Shown here in pieces: positions 35,327-44,372 of a DNA stretch of 64,000 nt. The stretch comes from Anaerosporomusa subterranea (GTDB lineage Bacteria > Bacillota > Negativicutes > Sporomusales > Acetonemataceae). The first letter of the stretch is position 1; each line of letters starts with the position of its first letter. Made by a program: the position numbers and the translations under genes. The DNA is taken from contig NZ_LSGP01000017.1 of the NCBI RefSeq assembly GCF_001611555.1, positions 1 through 64,000 on the forward strand, given 5' to 3'. The notes beneath the pieces were generated by a model, which was given only the letters and a program-made list of their open reading frames with translations, did not search any database and was not told where the DNA came from.

Positions 35327-36316
35327 TTACTTCTTCTTGGTCAGGCCGGCTTTTTCCATCAGCGGTTGGAACATCTTGGTTTGCTCATCCATGTATTGTT
35401 GCATTTGGCTGTTGCTCATATAGCCCCTGCCAAAGTTGCCTTTTTCCATAAACTCAACAAATTTAGGGTCTTCAATTGCCTTTTTGAATGCGTCATGCAG
35501 AGTTTTTACGACATCATCCGGAGTTTTCCCAGGGACGGCTAGGCCGCGCCAGGTACTGATGCTGACATCGACTCCCTTTTCTTTGGCAGTCGGTACATCA
35601 GGGAAGCCTTTTAGTCGCTCTGTTGCATGAACGCCTAACATGCGGAGTTTGCCGGCTTTGACGTGTTGGCTGACTTCAGCGGCGCTGACGGTGACAGCAT
35701 CAATGTGGCCGCCTAAGAGATCCGTGATAGCAGGGCCAGCGCCACCAGGGAACGGAATCAGGTTAAACTTGACGCCGGCTTTATCTTGCAGACCGAGAGC
35801 GGCTAAATGCCAAATCGCGCCAGGAGCATTGGCACCGACTTTCAGCATGCCGGGGTTGTCTTTGGCTGCTTTTATGAAGTCTTCATAGGTTTTATACGGG
35901 CTGTCAGCACGGACAGTCAGAGCAGACGCGTCTGAATTGGCGAGAATGACAGCTTTGAAGTCACTCGGCTTCCAGGGAACCATGCCCTGAATCGGGTTCA
36001 TGACCACTTCGACGGCAGTCATGGTGACCGTGTAGCCATCTGCCGCAGCGTTAAGGCCTTCTGTCATGCCAGTAGCGCCATTGGCGCCGACTTTATTGAC
36101 AACTGTGACCGATTGGCCGAGGATAGGTTCAGCCGATTTGGCGAGCGCGCGGGCAACTGCGTCGGTACCGCCGCCGGCGGCAAACGGAACGATAATGGTT
36201 ACCGGTTTGGTCGGGAACTTGGGAGCTTCGGCTTTCTTCTGGTCACCGCAACCAACTACGGCCAGAGCCACCAGGGAGAGGATCACAAATCGGAATAGGA
36301 ACTTACGAGAGTTCAT
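35327..36316 (-). CDS. tctC: TTT transporter binding protein TctC (Bug family)
   Basis: The 329-residue protein has a lipoprotein signal (VVGCG, Cys at about 23) and the Bug fold: FPTKPVTIIVPFAAGGGTDA, KVGANAPGAIWHLAAL, GGAGPAITDLLGGHIDAVTVS. It captures a carboxylate outside the membrane for TctAB. GGAGG precedes the ATG. The 353-bp gap up to TctA is filled by tandem repeats, whereas the paralogous operon has only 60 bp there. Confidence 0.92.
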   Translation of the reverse strand: MNSRKFLFRFVILSLVALAVVGCGDQKKAEAPKFPTKPVTIIVPFAAGGGTDAVARALAKSAEPILGQSVTVVNKVGANGATGMTEGLNAAADGYTVTMTAVEVVMNPIQGMVPWKPSDFKAVILANSDASALTVRADSPYKTYEDFIKAAKDNPGMLKVGANAPGAIWHLAALGLQDKAGVKFNLIPFPGGAGPAITDLLGGHIDAVTVSAAEVSQHVKAGKLRMLGVHATERLKGFPDVPTAKEKGVDVSISTWRGLAVPGKTPDDVVKTLHDAFKKAIEDPKFVEFMEKGNFGRGYMSNSQMQQYMDEQTKMFQPLMEKAGLTKKK

Positions 36317-36389
36317 GCAGGATACCTCCGTTCAGTGGATTATTTTAGACTGACCTTACGATCAGGCAGCCTCACGGCGGTGGCTCGGC

Positions 36390-36660
36390 GGCGATAAGCG
36401 GCGCCTAGCTGTGTTGGCTTTGCCCTGCAATCCTCAACGTACATTCCATGTACGCCTCCGGTTGCAGTGCTGCAGCCGCCTTGCTATGCTTGCTTCTCGC
36501 CACCTCGCGCTCGGTGGCGATGAGAGGCGCCTAAGTTGTGTTGGCTTTGCGCTGTAATCATCAGCGTACATTCCATGTACGCCTCCGGTTGCAGCACTGT
36601 AGGCGCCTTGCTATGCTTGCTTCGCCACCTCACGTTCGGTGGCGATGAGCGGCGGCCGAA
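36390..36660. repeat. two tandem 126-bp units plus a partial third
   Basis: Units begin with GGCGAT-AG at 36390, 36516 and (partial) 36642. Each contains TGTGTTGGCTTTG, a CGTACATTCCATGTACG hairpin, CCTCCGGTTGCAG and CGCCTTGCTATGCTTGCTT. The central hairpin recalls the repeat at 391-526. The array sits inside an operon, between tctA and tctC. Confidence 0.85.
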
Positions 36661-36669
36661 TCACGGAAT

Positions 36670-38193
36670 TTACGCTTCTTCTTTTGGCAGATCGACGCCA
36701 AGCTTTTTAGCCATGCGGTTTTGATACCATTCCTGGGCCCAAGGCCAAACCAGCGTAATGAGGCCAAGACTCAGCAGGACCAATGAAATCGGGCGAGTAA
36801 AGAAGACACTGGCATCCATGTGGTTCATCAATAGTGAGCGACGCAGGTTTTCTTCTGCCATTGGCCCCAGCAGCACGCCTAAAATCAGCGGTGCGGTGGG
36901 CAGGGCGGCTTTTTTCATTAGATAGCCGATAATTCCGAATACGACAACCGTATATGCAGGCATAATCGTGCCTTCTGACGCATATGTGCCGATTACACAC
37001 AGGGTTAAGATGGTTGGCCAAAGGATGGGTTTGGGGACGGTGGTCATTTTAGCGAAGAAGCGGGCGCCGAACAGGCCGATCGGCAGTACCCAAAGGTTTG
37101 AGATGATTAGTCCGAGGAACAAGCCGTAAACAATCTCGGGATGCTCAGTAAACAGCATCGGGCCAGGGCGTAATCCCTGCAAGATAAGCGCTCCCATCAT
37201 GATCGCGGTAACCGGGTCACCGGGCACACCCAGTGTTAACATTGGCACCAAATCGCCGCCGACCACTGAGTTGTTGCCTGCTTCTGAAGCCGTCAAACCC
37301 TCGAGCGATCCATGACCAAATTCTTCCGGTTTCTTTGACCAGAGTTTGGCTTGGGCCCAGGAAACAAAGGATGCGATATTCGCGCCAGCGGCAGGCATGA
37401 TGCCAATAAACACGCCAAAGATGCAGCCGATGATCGTGGGTTTAATCATTTGCCTGACTTCGCTCATAGTTAAGGACATGCTATTGATTTCAAATTTGGT
37501 GAAAGTCTTTTGTTTGCGATTGCTGTTGTCAATTTGGTACAATACTTCCGCCAAGGCGGCTGTACCGACCATAACCGCTAGAAATGAGATTCCTCCTATT
37601 AAGTCAGTGCTGTCAAAGGTAAAACGGGCAAAGCCTGTCATCGGGTCCATACCGATAACCGCCAACAGCAGCCCAATCATGCCGGATGCGAAAGCCTTTA
37701 GAACCGAGCCTTCAGCTAAACTGGAGATGACGGCTAGACCGAAAACGGCGACTGCGAAGTACTCTGGAGCGCTGAAACGCAACGCAAATGTAGCCAGCGG
37801 CGGAGCTACCGTCATTAATACAAGAACGCCAAAAATGCCGGCGACGACTGATGCGATGCAAGCAATTGAAATTGCTTTGCCGGCGTGACCTTTTTGCGCC
37901 ATCGGGTAGCCGTCAAAGGTGGTGCTAACAGCTGAGGGAGTGCCAGGTGTCGCCAACAGAATGGCAGGTATCGCTCCGCCAAACATGGCTCCGACGTAGA
38001 TGCCGGATAATAGCAGCAGTGCGCTGACCGGAGGTATGCCAAATGTCAGTGGCAACAGTAGTGCGACAGCCATGGTGGCACTAAGCCCAGGCAAGCAAGA
38101 GACCAAGACGCCGGCCAGAGCGCCTAGGAGAATCATTAACTGTACGTCAAATGAGGAAATAGCCTGTAACCCTAAAAACCAATTGTCGAACAT
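36670..38193 (-). CDS. tctA: TTT transporter large membrane subunit TctA
   Basis: The 507-residue protein has about twelve membrane helices and the TctA motifs GLSATMAVALLLPLTFGIPP, YVGAMFGGAIPAILLATPGT, TASEAGNNSVVGGDLVPML and GVPGDPVTAIMMGALI. I start at the ATG at 38193 with GGGGG 8 bases upstream. It is the first gene of TTT set 1 and closely paralogous to 41038-42555. Confidence 0.93.
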   Translation of the reverse strand: MFDNWFLGLQAISSFDVQLMILLGALAGVLVSCLPGLSATMAVALLLPLTFGIPPVSALLLLSGIYVGAMFGGAIPAILLATPGTPSAVSTTFDGYPMAQKGHAGKAISIACIASVVAGIFGVLVLMTVAPPLATFALRFSAPEYFAVAVFGLAVISSLAEGSVLKAFASGMIGLLLAVIGMDPMTGFARFTFDSTDLIGGISFLAVMVGTAALAEVLYQIDNSNRKQKTFTKFEINSMSLTMSEVRQMIKPTIIGCIFGVFIGIMPAAGANIASFVSWAQAKLWSKKPEEFGHGSLEGLTASEAGNNSVVGGDLVPMLTLGVPGDPVTAIMMGALILQGLRPGPMLFTEHPEIVYGLFLGLIISNLWVLPIGLFGARFFAKMTTVPKPILWPTILTLCVIGTYASEGTIMPAYTVVVFGIIGYLMKKAALPTAPLILGVLLGPMAEENLRRSLLMNHMDASVFFTRPISLVLLSLGLITLVWPWAQEWYQNRMAKKLGVDLPKEEA

Positions 38194-38280
38194 CCTGACG
38201 ACCCCCATAAAAAGATAATTGCAAAAATTCAGTTATCTAACAAAATATTCTGCTTCTGCCAGCGAAATCCTGCTGTGTCC

Positions 38281-38322
38281 AATAATAAAAATCCCGCGCA
38301 ACAGCGCGGGATTTTTATTATT
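38281..38322. terminator. two-way terminator after the dehydratase gene
   Basis: AATAATAAAAATCCCGCGC pairs perfectly with its complement at 38304-38322 around a 4-base loop. The dehydratase stop codon lies inside the right arm. It separates the two operons. Confidence 0.9.
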
Positions 38323-39466
38323 TATTTGTTTGCCGTTTTTCCCAACCTTGACGGAATAGCGGCAGCCAGTTGCCTGGTTGATAGGGGTGTTTGAGAATCT
38401 CTTCAATGTTTAGATCAGTTCCCAGTCCTGGACTGTCTGGCGGGACGATATATCCGTTATCAATATGCATCGGATTTGTAAGAATCTCTTTTTCCCAAGG
38501 CTCATTAAATTCATCAAAGATCTCATGCAGAAAGAAGTTTGGTGTCGCCATGTTAAGATGCGCACAGACGATAGAGCAGATCGGCCCTTGGGCGCTGTGA
38601 GGCGCGATGACGCCATTGGCGGCATGGACCATGCCGGCCACTTGCTTCGAAGCAGAAATGCCCAAGAATTGCGGTTCGAGCTGGATGATGTGCACGGCAT
38701 CATGTTTGAGCAGCTCCATGAACTGCTCGCGGCAATAATAGTCTTCGCCGCAGGCGATAGGAACCGGGCTACGTTTAGCGACTTCCACCATAGCGGAAAT
38801 GCGCTGCGGCGGGACGGGTGCTTCAAACCAGGTTGGGCGATAAGGCACCATTTTTTCCGCAAACTGTAATGCTGTATGTACGCTGAAACGGTTGTGACCT
38901 TCGATCAGCAGATCAGTGTCGTCGCCGACAGCTTCGCGGACAGCCTTAATGATTTCGATTGCCAGATGAAAGTCTTTTGGCTCTACTGTACGCCAGGCGT
39001 CGCCAAACGGGTCAAACTTTAGAGCGGTGTAGCCTTTCTCTTTGACGATTTTTGCTTTTTCCGCAAAGCTCTCTGGCGTGCGCGGCCCACGATACCAGCC
39101 GTTTGCGTAGATGCGCAGTTTATCATGGCACTTGCCGCCAAGCAGTTTATAGAGAGGCTGGCCGGTGACTTTGCCCATGATGTCCCAGCAGGCGGTTTCA
39201 ATTGCAGCTAAGGCCGAGCCCTGGATTTGTCCGCCGTCAGAGAAGACATCACGGAACAGGCGCAGCGACATGACTTCTACATCAAACGGGTCCATGCCGA
39301 TGACAACGTGGCTAAGCTCATGAATAGCAGCTTCCACAGTCTTAGCAAAGCCGTTGAGCGTTCCTTCGCCGATGCCATGGATGCCTTCGTCGGTATGTAC
39401 CTTGACAAACAACCAATTTTTCCAAGGGTTTCCGGCGATGAATGTTTCTATCTTCGTGATTTTCAT
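38318..39466 (-). CDS. enolase-superfamily sugar-acid dehydratase
   Basis: The 382-residue protein is a mandelate-racemase-type enolase-superfamily member. The N-terminal capping domain is MKITKIETFIAG to about 120. The barrel holds KFDPFGDAW, metal-ligand regions LLIEGHNRFS, FEAPVPP and CGEDYY, and the His loop APHSAQGP. It most likely dehydrates an aldonate or aldarate to the 2-keto-3-deoxy acid; the exact sugar is not readable. It is co-directional with TTT set 2 and the aldolase genes. Its sequence differs clearly from the dgoD gene at 54852. Confidence 0.88.
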   Translation of the reverse strand: MKITKIETFIAGNPWKNWLFVKVHTDEGIHGIGEGTLNGFAKTVEAAIHELSHVVIGMDPFDVEVMSLRLFRDVFSDGGQIQGSALAAIETACWDIMGKVTGQPLYKLLGGKCHDKLRIYANGWYRGPRTPESFAEKAKIVKEKGYTALKFDPFGDAWRTVEPKDFHLAIEIIKAVREAVGDDTDLLIEGHNRFSVHTALQFAEKMVPYRPTWFEAPVPPQRISAMVEVAKRSPVPIACGEDYYCREQFMELLKHDAVHIIQLEPQFLGISASKQVAGMVHAANGVIAPHSAQGPICSIVCAHLNMATPNFFLHEIFDEFNEPWEKEILTNPMHIDNGYIVPPDSPGLGTDLNIEEILKHPYQPGNWLPLFRQGWEKRQTNK

Positions 39467-39498
39467 CTGAGAGCCTCCTTGATTATATTGATAGTTGA

Positions 39499-39532
39499 AA
39501 TAAAGGACCTGGCCTGCGCCAAGTCCTTTATT
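39499..39532 (-). terminator. hairpin between tctB and the dehydratase gene
   Basis: AATAAAGGAC-TGGC pairs with GCCA-GTCCTTTATT. It lies inside the operon and could lower expression of the dehydratase relative to the transporter. Confidence 0.6.
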
Positions 39533-39539
39533 GATATTG

Positions 39540-39971
39540 TTAGGGCAAGGGAACGTTCAACAGCACAGAAAATACTGTATAGAGAACGCCAGTGGTCGCA
39601 ACGCCACTGATCACAATCGCTTTCCAGCCTTGTTTTATGTCTTCGCTGATGACCGCGCCGCAGGCAATGAGAAATAGCGGCGTGGATATCAGGAATCCAA
39701 CGAGTGGCAGAATCACCATATATACTCCGGTGACTGCGAAGATTTCCAGCAGTGATTTCCTGGGCCGTGACGGTGCGTCTTCGGATTTCTTCTTCAACAA
39801 AGCTGTAATCAGCTGCCAGCCTGCGAATGCTGCCAGCAGTCCGGCGATCAGTGTCGGGAAGAAGCCAGGCCCGAGAGTGCCGGCTCCCTGCGGAAAGCTG
39901 CCAGCCGTTACGATAACGTAAGCAGCTAGAGCGATGAGGATGACAGCAGAGATAATGTCAAGTTTACGCAA
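39540..39971 (-). CDS. tctB: TTT transporter small membrane subunit TctB, second set
   Basis: The 143-residue, four-helix protein carries the same TctB pattern as its paralogue (GAGTLGPGFFPTLIAG, VYMVILPLVGFL). It starts at a TTG with AGGAGG 9 bases before. It follows TctC by 25 bases in set 2. Confidence 0.9.
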   Translation of the reverse strand: MRKLDIISAVILIALAAYVIVTAGSFPQGAGTLGPGFFPTLIAGLLAAFAGWQLITALLKKKSEDAPSRPRKSLLEIFAVTGVYMVILPLVGFLISTPLFLIACGAVISEDIKQGWKAIVISGVATTGVLYTVFSVLLNVPLP

Positions 39972-39996
39972 CGGCTATACCCTCCTGAGTGAAGAC

Positions 39997-40977
39997 TTAT
40001 TTCTTCAGCAAGCCAGCCTGTTCGATCAGCGGTTTGAACATAGCGTCTTGTTGAACGATGTATTTTGACAGCTCATCAGCAGATTTGTAGCCAATGCCGA
40101 AGCCGCCTTTATTCATGAATTCGACAAATTTCGGATCTTCCATGCCCTTCTTGAACGTGTCATGGAGAACTTTAACGACTGCGTCAGGCGTTTGTTTAGG
40201 GACCAAGAGGGCACGCCAAGTAGCGATCTCGACAGCGACACCTTTTTCTTTGGCAGTAGGAACGTCTTTGAATTCTGGCAGGCGTTCAGGGGTCATAACA
40301 GCCAGGATGCGAACTTTGCCAGCTTTGACGTGTTGAGCAACTTCGGCGGCGCTGACGGTGATGGCGTCGACGTGGTTGCCAAGCAAATCGGTGATGGCGG
40401 GAGCTGCGCCGCCTGCGTACGGCAGGATGTTTGTTTTGATACCGGCTTTGTCTTGCAGACTAAGAGCCGCCAAATGCCAGATAGTTCCGGGAGCGCTGGC
40501 GCCGACTTTTAGCGTGCCGGGTTTCTCTTTGGCTGCTTTGATGAAGTCTTCCAGAGTTTTGTAGGGGCTCTCGGCAGGAACCGATAGAGCAGCAGCGTCA
40601 AGGTTTACCATCATAACTGGCTTGAAGTCTGTAGCTTTCCAAGGAACGTTGCCCATCAGCGGATGCAGCACAACTTCAACCGGTGCAAAGGTAACAGTAT
40701 AGCCGTCTGGCTTAGCATTTAAGCCTTCAGTTAGACCAAGCGCATTGCCGGCGCCCGGTTTGTTGACAATAGTGACAGCTTGACCAAATAGGGGCTCGGT
40801 AGCTTTGCCGAGGGCGCGAGCTATGGCGTCTGTGCCGCCGCCTGCTGCTGTGGGAGAGATGATGGTGACAGGCTTGGTGGGGAATTTCGCCTCTTGTTTT
40901 TTGTCGCCGCCGCAGCCGCTCATGACAACGAGTGTGAACAGTGCTACAAGCAGCAGGGCCAGGTTTCTTTTTGACAT
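39997..40977 (-). CDS. tctC: TTT transporter binding protein TctC, second set
   Basis: The 326-residue Bug-family lipoprotein (signal ending MSGCGG, Cys at about 22) has FPTKPVTIISPTAAGGGTDA and KVGASAPGTIWHLAAL. It is a paralogue of 35327-36316, suggesting duplication of the whole set. AGGAGG precedes the ATG. It lies beside the sugar-acid genes, so a sugar acid is its likely ligand. Confidence 0.92.
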   Translation of the reverse strand: MSKRNLALLLVALFTLVVMSGCGGDKKQEAKFPTKPVTIISPTAAGGGTDAIARALGKATEPLFGQAVTIVNKPGAGNALGLTEGLNAKPDGYTVTFAPVEVVLHPLMGNVPWKATDFKPVMMVNLDAAALSVPAESPYKTLEDFIKAAKEKPGTLKVGASAPGTIWHLAALSLQDKAGIKTNILPYAGGAAPAITDLLGNHVDAITVSAAEVAQHVKAGKVRILAVMTPERLPEFKDVPTAKEKGVAVEIATWRALLVPKQTPDAVVKVLHDTFKKGMEDPKFVEFMNKGGFGIGYKSADELSKYIVQQDAMFKPLIEQAGLLKK

Positions 40978-41037
40978 GATTTCTCCTCCTCATACTTTTG
41001 TGTATATTGTGATCCCTTTGAACGGGACGGACACCGA

Positions 41038-42555
41038 TTACTCAAGCGGACCTTCAATACCCAGCTTCTCAGCAGTGCGCTTTTGATACCAGTCCTGGAA
41101 CCAGGGCCATACGAGAGTGAGCGCCGCGACCAGTAGCAGGCAAAGTGATATTGGGCGGGTAAAGAAAATGGTAGCATCCATATTTGATGACATAAGAGCC
41201 CGGCGCAAGTTTTCTTCCGCCATCGGTCCGAGCAGAATGCCAAGAATAAGCGGCGCAGTCGGCAGCTTTACTTTCTTCATCGCATAGCCGATCAAGCCGA
41301 ACAAACCGAGGGTATATACGGCGGCCATATTCGATTCAGCGGCATATGAGCCAAGTACGCACAGCGCCAGAATCGTAGGCCAGAGGATTTCTTTACGAAC
41401 CGAGCTCATCTTTGCGAAGAAACGGGCGCCAAACAGTCCGATTGGCAGGACCCAGATATTTGAAATAATCAATCCAAGGAATAGACCGTAGACGATATCA
41501 GGATGCTCGGTGAACAGCATCGGTCCGGGCCGCAAGCCTTGAAGAATCAGTGCGCCCATCATTACCGCAGTTACCGGGTCGCCGGGGATGCCTAAGGTCA
41601 GCATCGGAACCAGGTCGCCGCCAATAACGGAATTGTTGCCTGCTTCAGAGGCTGTCAGTCCTTCAATGGAGCCTTTGCCAAACTCCTCCGGGTGCTTTGA
41701 CCACATTTTAGCCTGCGCCCAGGAAACAAAGGAAGCGATATTCGCTCCGGCCGCCGGCATGATGCCAATAATAACGCCTAAAACGCAGCCAATAATGGTT
41801 GGCTTAACCATTTGCCTGAGCTCCTGTTTAGTTACATGCATGTTGTCAATCGTGTATTTAACATTTGTCTGTTTGGTTTCGGTATCAATTTGATACAGTA
41901 CTTCCGCCAGAGCGGCGGTACCGACCATGACTGCGAGGAAGGAGACGCCGCCGAGAAGCTCGGGAATGCCATAGGTGAACCGGGCAAAGCTGGTAATGGG
42001 GTCCATGCCGATTACCGCGAGCAAGAGTCCAAGCATGCCGGAGGCAAATGCTTTAACAACCGATCCTTCCGATAAGCTGGAGATGACAGCCAGACCAAAT
42101 ACAGCAACGGCGAAGTATTCGGGTGCGCTGAACTTGAGCGCAAACGCTGCAATCGGCGGTGCAATGAGAGTAAGCACCAGGACACCGAATATACCCGCTA
42201 CTACTGATGCAATACAGGCTACACTGATGGCTTTGCCCGCTTTGCCGCTTTTTGCCATTGGATAACCGTCAAAGGTTGTGCTGACCGCTGACGGCGTGCC
42301 CGGCGTCGATAGCAGAATCGCCGGAATGGCGCCGCCGAACATCGCGCCTACATAGATACCGGATAAGAGTAAGAGGGCGCTGACAGGACCCATGCCAAAT
42401 GTGAGCGGGAGCAGTAGAGCAACTGCCATGACCGCGCTGAGCCCAGGCAGGGAGGAAACAAGAATTCCAGCCAGCACGCCCAGCAGAGCCATGATTTGCA
42501 CCTCAAAAGATGCAATTGCCTGTAGGCCCAGCCATAGGTTTTGAGTATCTACCAT
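41038..42555 (-). CDS. tctA: TTT transporter large membrane subunit TctA, second set
   Basis: The 505-residue membrane protein repeats the TctA motifs of set 1 (YVGAMFGGAIPAILLSTPGT, TASEAGNNSVIGGDLVPML, GIPGDPVTAVMMGALI). GGAGG precedes the ATG. It heads the transporter part of the operon that comes from the regulator at 46007 through the aldolases and dehydrogenase. Confidence 0.93.
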   Translation of the reverse strand: MVDTQNLWLGLQAIASFEVQIMALLGVLAGILVSSLPGLSAVMAVALLLPLTFGMGPVSALLLLSGIYVGAMFGGAIPAILLSTPGTPSAVSTTFDGYPMAKSGKAGKAISVACIASVVAGIFGVLVLTLIAPPIAAFALKFSAPEYFAVAVFGLAVISSLSEGSVVKAFASGMLGLLLAVIGMDPITSFARFTYGIPELLGGVSFLAVMVGTAALAEVLYQIDTETKQTNVKYTIDNMHVTKQELRQMVKPTIIGCVLGVIIGIMPAAGANIASFVSWAQAKMWSKHPEEFGKGSIEGLTASEAGNNSVIGGDLVPMLTLGIPGDPVTAVMMGALILQGLRPGPMLFTEHPDIVYGLFLGLIISNIWVLPIGLFGARFFAKMSSVRKEILWPTILALCVLGSYAAESNMAAVYTLGLFGLIGYAMKKVKLPTAPLILGILLGPMAEENLRRALMSSNMDATIFFTRPISLCLLLVAALTLVWPWFQDWYQKRTAEKLGIEGPLE

Positions 42556-42605
42556 GGATTAGAAACACCTCCGTTTAAAGTAGTGTGTTGTTGGTTTGTT
42601 TTAGT

Positions 42606-43559
42606 TTATGGGTTGACGCAAAACCGGAGGGGTTTATTTTCAAGCCCGTTAATCAGGTTTTCAGCCGCAATCAGCGCCATGGCGGTTCGTGTTTCCACCG
42701 TTGAACTTCCCATATGGGACGTAATGACGACATTGTCGAGTGTCAGAATAGGATGGTCTGCCGGTATCGGCTCAGGATCAAAGACATCGAGGGAGGCAAA
42801 GGCAATCTTCCGGGTTTTAAGAGCTTCAATCAGAGCTGCGCTGTCGACAATCGGTCCCCGTGCCATATTGATCAAAATAGCGCTTGATTTCATCAACGCG
42901 AATTTTTCTTTTGAGATCAGATGTTTCGTTTCCGGCGTTAACGCTACATGCAGACTGATAAAATCAGATTCGGAGAGGAGTTTATCAAGCGGCATAAATT
43001 CGCAGTCGGACACAGTTTTCGGCATGGGGTCAAAGTAGGCGATGCGCATGCCGAACGCTCGTGCCCGTGCTGCCACTGCTTGACCGATCTGTCCGAAGCC
43101 TACGATACCGAGGGCCTTGCCTTTTACATCAGTTCCCAACATAAAGGTGGGAATATTATACTTCCATTCGCCGGAGCGGACAAAATTCCAGCCTTCACAA
43201 AACCGTCTGGCGGCAGTGAGAATATGGGTCATGGCAAGATCGGCTGTTGCATCAGTCAGTACGCCGGGAGTATTGCCGACCGGGATGCCGCGTTTGCTGC
43301 AGGCGGCAATATCAATATTGTCATAACCGACTGCTGGCTGGCTGACTACTTTCAGCTTGGGCGCGGCGTCCAGTAAAGCCTGATCAACCCGTTCGCCCAC
43401 GCAGAACAGCCCATCGCAATCCTTTACCCAGTCTATTAGGGTTGCTGCATCAATTGGTGCATCCTGCTCCCAGACACGAACCTCGCATTTCGAGCGGATC
43501 AGCTCCATGGCAGGCGGCATCACCGGTCTGGTCATCACGACACGAAATCGTTTTGTCAT
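42606..43559 (-). CDS. NAD(P)-dependent D-2-hydroxyacid dehydrogenase
   Basis: The 317-residue protein is a D-2-hydroxyacid dehydrogenase of the glyoxylate/hydroxypyruvate reductase type. It has the nucleotide fold GKALGIVGFGQIGQAVA, the catalytic Arg in INMARGPIVDS, Glu in DVFDPEPIP and His in VVITSHMGSSTVETR. In this operon it could reduce the tartronate semialdehyde or hydroxypyruvate made by the aldolase to glycerate. GGGGA precedes the ATG. Confidence 0.88.
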   Translation of the reverse strand: MTKRFRVVMTRPVMPPAMELIRSKCEVRVWEQDAPIDAATLIDWVKDCDGLFCVGERVDQALLDAAPKLKVVSQPAVGYDNIDIAACSKRGIPVGNTPGVLTDATADLAMTHILTAARRFCEGWNFVRSGEWKYNIPTFMLGTDVKGKALGIVGFGQIGQAVAARARAFGMRIAYFDPMPKTVSDCEFMPLDKLLSESDFISLHVALTPETKHLISKEKFALMKSSAILINMARGPIVDSAALIEALKTRKIAFASLDVFDPEPIPADHPILTLDNVVITSHMGSSTVETRTAMALIAAENLINGLENKPLRFCVNP

Positions 43560-43583
43560 TTATTATTATCCCCTAACTATTCG

Positions 43584-44360
43584 CTAAGATTCGATCTTGG
43601 CCACCGAATTGACTAATTGCGCGCAAGCCTCGTAATATAAGCCAACGTCGACCGAATACGACAAGTACTGAACACCAGCTTTTTTCCAGCGCTCCACCGC
43701 GGCAAGTGTGTCGGTAAAGGTGCCGACGACGACGCCTTTCTCTTTGCACTTAGCGCAAATTTTCTCCATTTCAGCGATGACAAGCGGATGGTCGACCTGT
43801 CCCGCGACACCGAGTGACTGCGAGAGGTCATATGGTCCGATAAAGAGGATATCGATACCCGGTACAGAGATGATCTCTTCGAGGTTATCAATAGCCTTTT
43901 TACCCTCTAACTGAAGAATAATTAAAGTCTCGTTTGACTCCCGGAAGTATACCTGCCGGTCTGCGCTTGAATAGCCTGCAGCTCTAACAAAGCGGCAAAC
44001 GCCCCGATCGCCGCAGGGGGCAAACTTGGTTAGTTTCAGAACCTCTTCAACTTGTTCTTTCGAGTCAATTTGCGGAATCTGTACTCCGGCTGCACCGATA
44101 TCTAGAGCGCGGGAGATGTCTGACGGCGTCTCGAACGGCACACGGACAAGAGGCAGGATGCCGGCAATCTCGGCAGACCGGATCAGGTTTTGCAGTGACA
44201 GGATGTTGTTTGGGCCATGTTCGAGGTCAAGGATGATGAAGTCAAACCCGGCATGACCGGAAGCCTCAACGAACGCCGGATCGCTAGTCTTGGAGAACGG
44301 GCCCAGAACATATTCGCCTTTGGCCAGTTTCTGTTTGAAAGCTTGCAGGTTACGGTTCAT
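43584..44360 (-). CDS. HpcH/HpaI-family class II aldolase (GarL-like)
   Basis: The 258-residue protein has the HpaI/GarL fold: GPFSKTSDPAFVEASGHAGF, IILDLEHGPNN, LVRVPFETPSDISRALDIGA, IILQLEGKKAIDN and DILFIGPYDLSQSLG. The metal site is the Glu/Asp pair of LQLEG and the FIGPYD loop. Such enzymes split 2-keto-3-deoxy-glucarate-type acids to pyruvate and an aldehyde acid. AGGAGG precedes the ATG. The neighbours fit an aldarate or aldonate route. Confidence 0.88.
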   Translation of the reverse strand: MNRNLQAFKQKLAKGEYVLGPFSKTSDPAFVEASGHAGFDFIILDLEHGPNNILSLQNLIRSAEIAGILPLVRVPFETPSDISRALDIGAAGVQIPQIDSKEQVEEVLKLTKFAPCGDRGVCRFVRAAGYSSADRQVYFRESNETLIILQLEGKKAIDNLEEIISVPGIDILFIGPYDLSQSLGVAGQVDHPLVIAEMEKICAKCKEKGVVVGTFTDTLAAVERWKKAGVQYLSYSVDVGLYYEACAQLVNSVAKIES

Positions 44361-44372
44361 AACGATTCCCTC

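Noticed and set aside
36360-36660. CRISPR array
   Set aside because: Only two full units with a 126-bp period, repeats and spacers are not separable, and no cas genes are present.
39467-39498. Separate promoter before the dehydratase gene
   Set aside because: No convincing -35 and -10 pair was seen in the short gap.
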